9,014 bases of DNA from a bacterium (GTDB lineage Bacteria > Krumholzibacteriota > Krumholzibacteria > LZORAL124-64-63): the NCBI GenBank assembly GCA_003646045.1, contig QNDV01000070.1:1-9014 (forward strand), written 5' to 3'. Under the pieces are notes generated by a model that saw only the letters and a program-made list of their open reading frames with translations, did not search any database and was not told the origin of the DNA. Within the stretch, counting starts at the first letter, position 1, and every line of letters starts with the position of its first letter. Of this stretch, positions 5,879 to 9,014 are shown piece by piece. The position numbers and the translations under genes are program-made.

Positions 5879-8089
5879 GTGCCGCGCACAGCACACCCTA
5901 TCATCTCATTTGCGGTTTTTCTCACCCTGACGGTGAGTTGCGCTACCGCCCGGGCACAGGATCCATGCTTCGATTACGACCTGTCCGGCTGGTCCCCGAC
6001 GGGGTCAATCGTCCTGCCGGGCGGTGCCCTGGATGTGGCGGGCACAGCTGACGGCTACCTGCTGGTGGGGGGACCCGACGGTCTGTATACCTGCGATCTG
6101 AACGACCCCGGCGCACCGACAGTGACCGGTTACCTGCACACGGAATCACCTGTGGTGGAGGTTGCCACCGACGGCGTGATCGTGGCCGCGCTCACGGCCG
6201 ATGACCGTCTGCTCACCGGAGTCCGTGTAGCTCCCGGAACGGTTTCCTGGTCCGGCGAAATTTCCCTCTCTTTCGCTTCGCGCCTGGCGCTGGAGAACGG
6301 TCTGCTCGTTTTCCTCCAGGGCAATGCCCAGCTGGCCACCATGGACCTGTCCGATCCCAAGACGCCAAGCTATCTGGGATGGGTCGCACTCCCGGAGATC
6401 TCCAATGATCTGGCCGTCGCCAACGGCCTGGCTTTCCTGGCCTCCGGTTCGAGTTTCGTGCTGGTCTACGACCTCTCCCAGCCGGCGCAGCCCCAACTCG
6501 TGGGTTCAGCCGGTCGTTTTGCCTCTGGTACGGCCATCGCGGTGGAATATCCGCGGGTCCATGTCGCCAATGTTTCCAAGGTGGTGACCTACGACGCGTC
6601 CCAGCCGTCGGCGCTGGTGGAACTGGGTGACTCCTCGCGCTTGCTCGGCTTCACGAACAGGTTGGCCGCCGACCGCGGCCTCTGCCTCGCGGCGTCGCAG
6701 GAGGGTCATCTGGTTCACCTCACGGCGCCGGTGGATACGGCGACCTCGGCCATGGGCCATACCCTGCTGGAGACGCCTCCGACAGCTCTGGACGTGGTGG
6801 CGGGAAACGCGGTGGTGGCTCTGCCTGACGGCACCATTCACGTCTACAATCCGGCGCAGGGCAACTATCCAGAGGTGAAGCGGGTGCTGCAGGAGAATCT
6901 ACCGGCCCACCTGGTGGTGGCCGACGGCCTGCTGTACGCCCTTGATCCCGACTACGAGCCGGGGCCCGGCCTCACGGTATCCGTTCTGGCACCGCCACCG
7001 GATGACGGAGTGTATCTGGGGGCGGTGCCCTATTTCGGTACGGCCCAGGCCCTGGATGTCCGGGGTGACCGACTCGTGCTGGCCACGAACCTGACCTCGC
7101 TGGCCCTGGTGGATATTTCCAACCCGGGCACTCCCCTCTACATCTCACAGCGTGGGCAGGACGTGGATACGGACGACGTGGCCATTCTGGACCTCTCTTT
7201 CTGTGCCCTGGGTCGGGATGATTTCGGTGCCGAGACCCTGGTGGTATACGACCAGGCCACCAGTGGTGCCCTCCGGCTGGCGTCAGCTCTGCGCATGCCA
7301 TACGGCACGGTGCAGGTCATCGGCCTGGGAAACCGGGCCCTGGTGCGGGCACGCTTCGAGATGAACGGATTGCTGATGGTGGACTGCCGGGATCCCCGGT
7401 CCGCGGCTATCACCGACTGGGTCGGTACAGAGGGCAGTACGGTCGACGTGGTGGCTCGGGGGCGGTACGCCTACGTGTTGGCCGAAGATGGACACGTGGA
7501 CGTGGTTGATCTGAGTGATCCGTATCATCTGGACGTAGTGCAAACCGTCGAATTGGGAGTATCCGCGGTGGGTGGTTCACTTGCCATCCACGGCGGCCTG
7601 CTGCTGGTGGCGGAGTCCTTCCGGGGGATGACGATGGTGGACATCTCGACGCCGGAGGGGGCTACGGTAGCGGGAGCAGCGTGGGTACCGGTGACGGGCG
7701 ACCTGTTGGCCGGAGCGGAAGTTCTGCTGTTCAACGATCCCCTGTATAAGCAGCGCGGCTACCTTCCGGCCGCCTGCGGTGCGCTGTCCGCGGCCGGTCC
7801 GCCGTCGCTGCGGTCATTGGCACTGGATGTCCGGCCCAACCCTTTCAATCCCCGTACCGAGCTCTTCTTCGAGTTGTCTGTCGCGGCGTCGGTGGATCTT
7901 GAGATATTCGATCTGCGTGGCCGGTTGGTCAGGCGCCTGCTCGCGGGAGAGAGTCGCTCCGGCGGTACCCAGCGGATCAGTTGGGATGGCCTTGATGAAG
8001 GGGGCCATCCCCTGGCTTCGGCGGTGTATTTGGCCCGTGTGCGAGCGGGCACCTACACTGGACACGCCAAACTGGTAATCGTCCGATGA
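5879..8089 (+). CDS. Secreted LVIVD-repeat beta-propeller protein with C-terminal FlgD-like Ig domain
   Basis: This 736-aa protein has no assigned function. The N-terminus is a signal peptide: a short basic start, a hydrophobic core at about 8-20, and a probable signal peptidase I site ARA-Q at 24-27. An alternative lipobox-like TVSC ends at C21. The body, about 40-625, is a series of beta-strand repeats carrying the LVIVD-type landmark D-L/I-S-D/N-P: D73, D156, D198, D412, D544 and D588. Each follows an hV/hYD strand, and stretches such as LAVANGLAFLAS lie between them, as expected for propeller blades. Residues 643-736 form a FlgD-like Ig domain, with PNPFNPRTEL, then a long strand pair (VDLEIFDLRGRLVR), WDGLDEGG and AVYLARV. 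Such tails are common on exported proteins of FCB and related candidate phyla, where they may act in sorting or anchoring. The GTG start is forced by an in-frame TAG at 5855-5857 and has GTGAGG 8 bases upstream. Its stop overlaps the start of the recombinase gene. Confidence 0.88.
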   Translation: MPRTAHPIISFAVFLTLTVSCATARAQDPCFDYDLSGWSPTGSIVLPGGALDVAGTADGYLLVGGPDGLYTCDLNDPGAPTVTGYLHTESPVVEVATDGVIVAALTADDRLLTGVRVAPGTVSWSGEISLSFASRLALENGLLVFLQGNAQLATMDLSDPKTPSYLGWVALPEISNDLAVANGLAFLASGSSFVLVYDLSQPAQPQLVGSAGRFASGTAIAVEYPRVHVANVSKVVTYDASQPSALVELGDSSRLLGFTNRLAADRGLCLAASQEGHLVHLTAPVDTATSAMGHTLLETPPTALDVVAGNAVVALPDGTIHVYNPAQGNYPEVKRVLQENLPAHLVVADGLLYALDPDYEPGPGLTVSVLAPPPDDGVYLGAVPYFGTAQALDVRGDRLVLATNLTSLALVDISNPGTPLYISQRGQDVDTDDVAILDLSFCALGRDDFGAETLVVYDQATSGALRLASALRMPYGTVQVIGLGNRALVRARFEMNGLLMVDCRDPRSAAITDWVGTEGSTVDVVARGRYAYVLAEDGHVDVVDLSDPYHLDVVQTVELGVSAVGGSLAIHGGLLLVAESFRGMTMVDISTPEGATVAGAAWVPVTGDLLAGAEVLLFNDPLYKQRGYLPAACGALSAAGPPSLRSLALDVRPNPFNPRTELFFELSVAASVDLEIFDLRGRLVRRLLAGESRSGGTQRISWDGLDEGGHPLASAVYLARVRAGTYTGHAKLVIVR

Positions 8090-9014
8090 TGGATATGTCG
8101 GACGCCACCGCCTGGGACGAGGAGGTGGATCTTTTTCTGATCCATGGCAGCGCGGAAAAGGGTCTGGCCGCGGCATCCCTCGCGGCGGCGGGACACGACC
8201 TGGCCCGCTTGCGACGCTGGGCGCTGGCCGGGCAGCAGGGCGGGCCCCGGAGTATTGATGACGCTGCCCTGCGAAATTTCCTGGTGGAGGCGGGGCGGGA
8301 ACTGGCTCCGGCCAGCCGGGCGCGACTGTTGTCCACCCTCCGGGCTTTCTTCCGCTTCCTGGTGTCCGAAGACCGGATCAAAAAGGATCCCACCGCCACC
8401 CTGCTGGCGCCAAGGCGAGGCCGCAGGCTGCCCGTGGTACTCACCCTCGCCCAGGTGGAAAGACTGCTCGCTGCCGCCGAGGGCCCCGAGGCCGTTGACC
8501 TGCGTGACGTCGCCATCCTCGAACTGCTATACGGTTGCGGGTGCAGGGTCAGTGAACTCTGCGGCCTGGACCTGACGGATCTCGACCAACAGGACGCCAC
8601 CCTGCTGCTGCGGGGCAAGGGACGAAAACAGAGACTGGTACCCATGGGGGAGCCGGCCCTGGCGGCGGTGAACCGCTATCTGGCACAAGGCCGCGGACAC
8701 CTGGTGGGAAAATCTCCCCCTGCCGGTATTTTCCTCAATCGCCGCGGTGGCAGGCTGTCGAGGGTTTCAGTCTGGAAACTCGTCAAGACCGCAGCGGCCA
8801 CCGCCGGACTGCCCGACTCGATATCGCCCCATACCCTGCGTCACAGCTTCGCCACCCACCTGCTGGAGGGGGGCGCCGACCTGCGGGTGGTGCAGGAACT
8901 GCTGGGCCACGCCGACATCGGCACCACCGAGATCTATACCCACATCGACCGCGGTTGGCTGGAAGAGGCCTGGCGCTCGGCCCATCCCCGCGCCCGCGGC
9001 TTTGACACCGGCCG
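8086..9014 (+). CDS. xerC/xerD: XerC/XerD-type site-specific tyrosine recombinase (3' end cut by window)
   Basis: The product resolves chromosome dimers at dif, usually as one half of a XerC-XerD pair acting with FtsK. The frame is open to the last base, with 309 codons visible. Xer proteins are about 300 aa and usually end near HPRA or HPRG, and HPRARG is seen at 300-305, so only a few residues are probably missing. The N-terminal SAM-like core-binding domain covers about 10-105. The catalytic domain follows the linker ending RRLPVVL. All six active-site positions are visible: R154 (CRVSEL), K178 (RGKGRK), H249 and R252 ([12 protein letters not shown]), H275 (LGHADI) and nucleophile Y284 (IYTHID). 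DPTATLL before the linker looks XerD-like, while YGCG and HPRAR look XerC-like, so I leave the paralogue open. The ATG at 8086 overlaps the previous stop (ATGA) with no good Shine-Dalgarno, suggesting translational coupling. ATGs at 8089 and 8095 are alternative starts. Confidence 0.93.
   Translation, partial: MMDMSDATAWDEEVDLFLIHGSAEKGLAAASLAAAGHDLARLRRWALAGQQGGPRSIDDAALRNFLVEAGRELAPASRARLLSTLRAFFRFLVSEDRIKKDPTATLLAPRRGRRLPVVLTLAQVERLLAAAEGPEAVDLRDVAILELLYGCGCRVSELCGLDLTDLDQQDATLLLRGKGRKQRLVPMGEPALAAVNRYLAQGRGHLVGKSPPAGIFLNRRGGRLSRVSVWKLVKTAAATAGLPDSISPHTLRHSFATHLLEGGADLRVVQELLGHADIGTTEIYTHIDRGWLEEAWRSAHPRARGFDTG

Noticed and set aside
8144..8575. A + strand frame of 143 codons beginning at an ATG inside the recombinase gene
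   Set aside because: It is out of frame with the recombinase, whose own frame carries all catalytic motifs and is open to the window end.
1..9014. CRISPR arrays, insertion sequences, tRNA/rRNA genes, dif site
   Set aside because: No regularly spaced repeats, transposase motifs, terminal inverted repeats, cloverleaf-like or rRNA sequence, and no dif-like 28-base dyad, were seen.

Overview
The window is a gene-dense, GC-rich bacterial chromosome segment with almost no intergenic space. Three things suggest a Gram-negative member of the FCB group or a related candidate phylum (Krumholzibacteriota or Eisenbacteria type): the high GC content, the divergent housekeeping proteins, and a secreted beta-propeller protein ending in a FlgD-like Ig domain with the PNPFNP signature. 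This placement is an inference from gene style, not a database match.

Left part (1-3556, + strand). The 3' end of a probable surface or lipoprotein gene (Ig-like/carboxypeptidase-regulatory style) overlaps dapF by 4 bases. dapF overlaps dapA by 8 bases, and dapA is 1 base from dapB. DapA makes 4-hydroxy-tetrahydrodipicolinate, DapB reduces it, and DapF later epimerises LL-DAP to meso-DAP, so this is a compact lysine/peptidoglycan-precursor operon. It ends in a strong hairpin terminator after dapB.

Middle (3593-3952). rpsT (ribosomal protein S20) lies on the - strand, convergent with dapB and divergent from uvrC. A 12-bp tandem repeat runs into its stop codon and repeats the TAG in frame. Its promoter (perfect TTGACA, 17-bp spacer, TAAATT) overlaps the uvrC start codon.

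Right part (3946-9014, + strand). It holds a full-length UvrC excision nuclease subunit, then a secreted LVIVD-repeat protein with a C-terminal FlgD-like Ig domain. That gene overlaps by ATGA an XerC/XerD-type tyrosine recombinase gene, which runs off the right edge with all its catalytic residues visible.

No mobile element, CRISPR array, tRNA or rRNA is visible, and I see no clear undescribed multi-gene system. The best leads are the Thr-to-Cys change in the DapA catalytic triad, the stop-codon tandem repeat of rpsT, the rpsT/uvrC overlapping control region, and the uncharacterised secreted propeller protein coupled to the recombinase.
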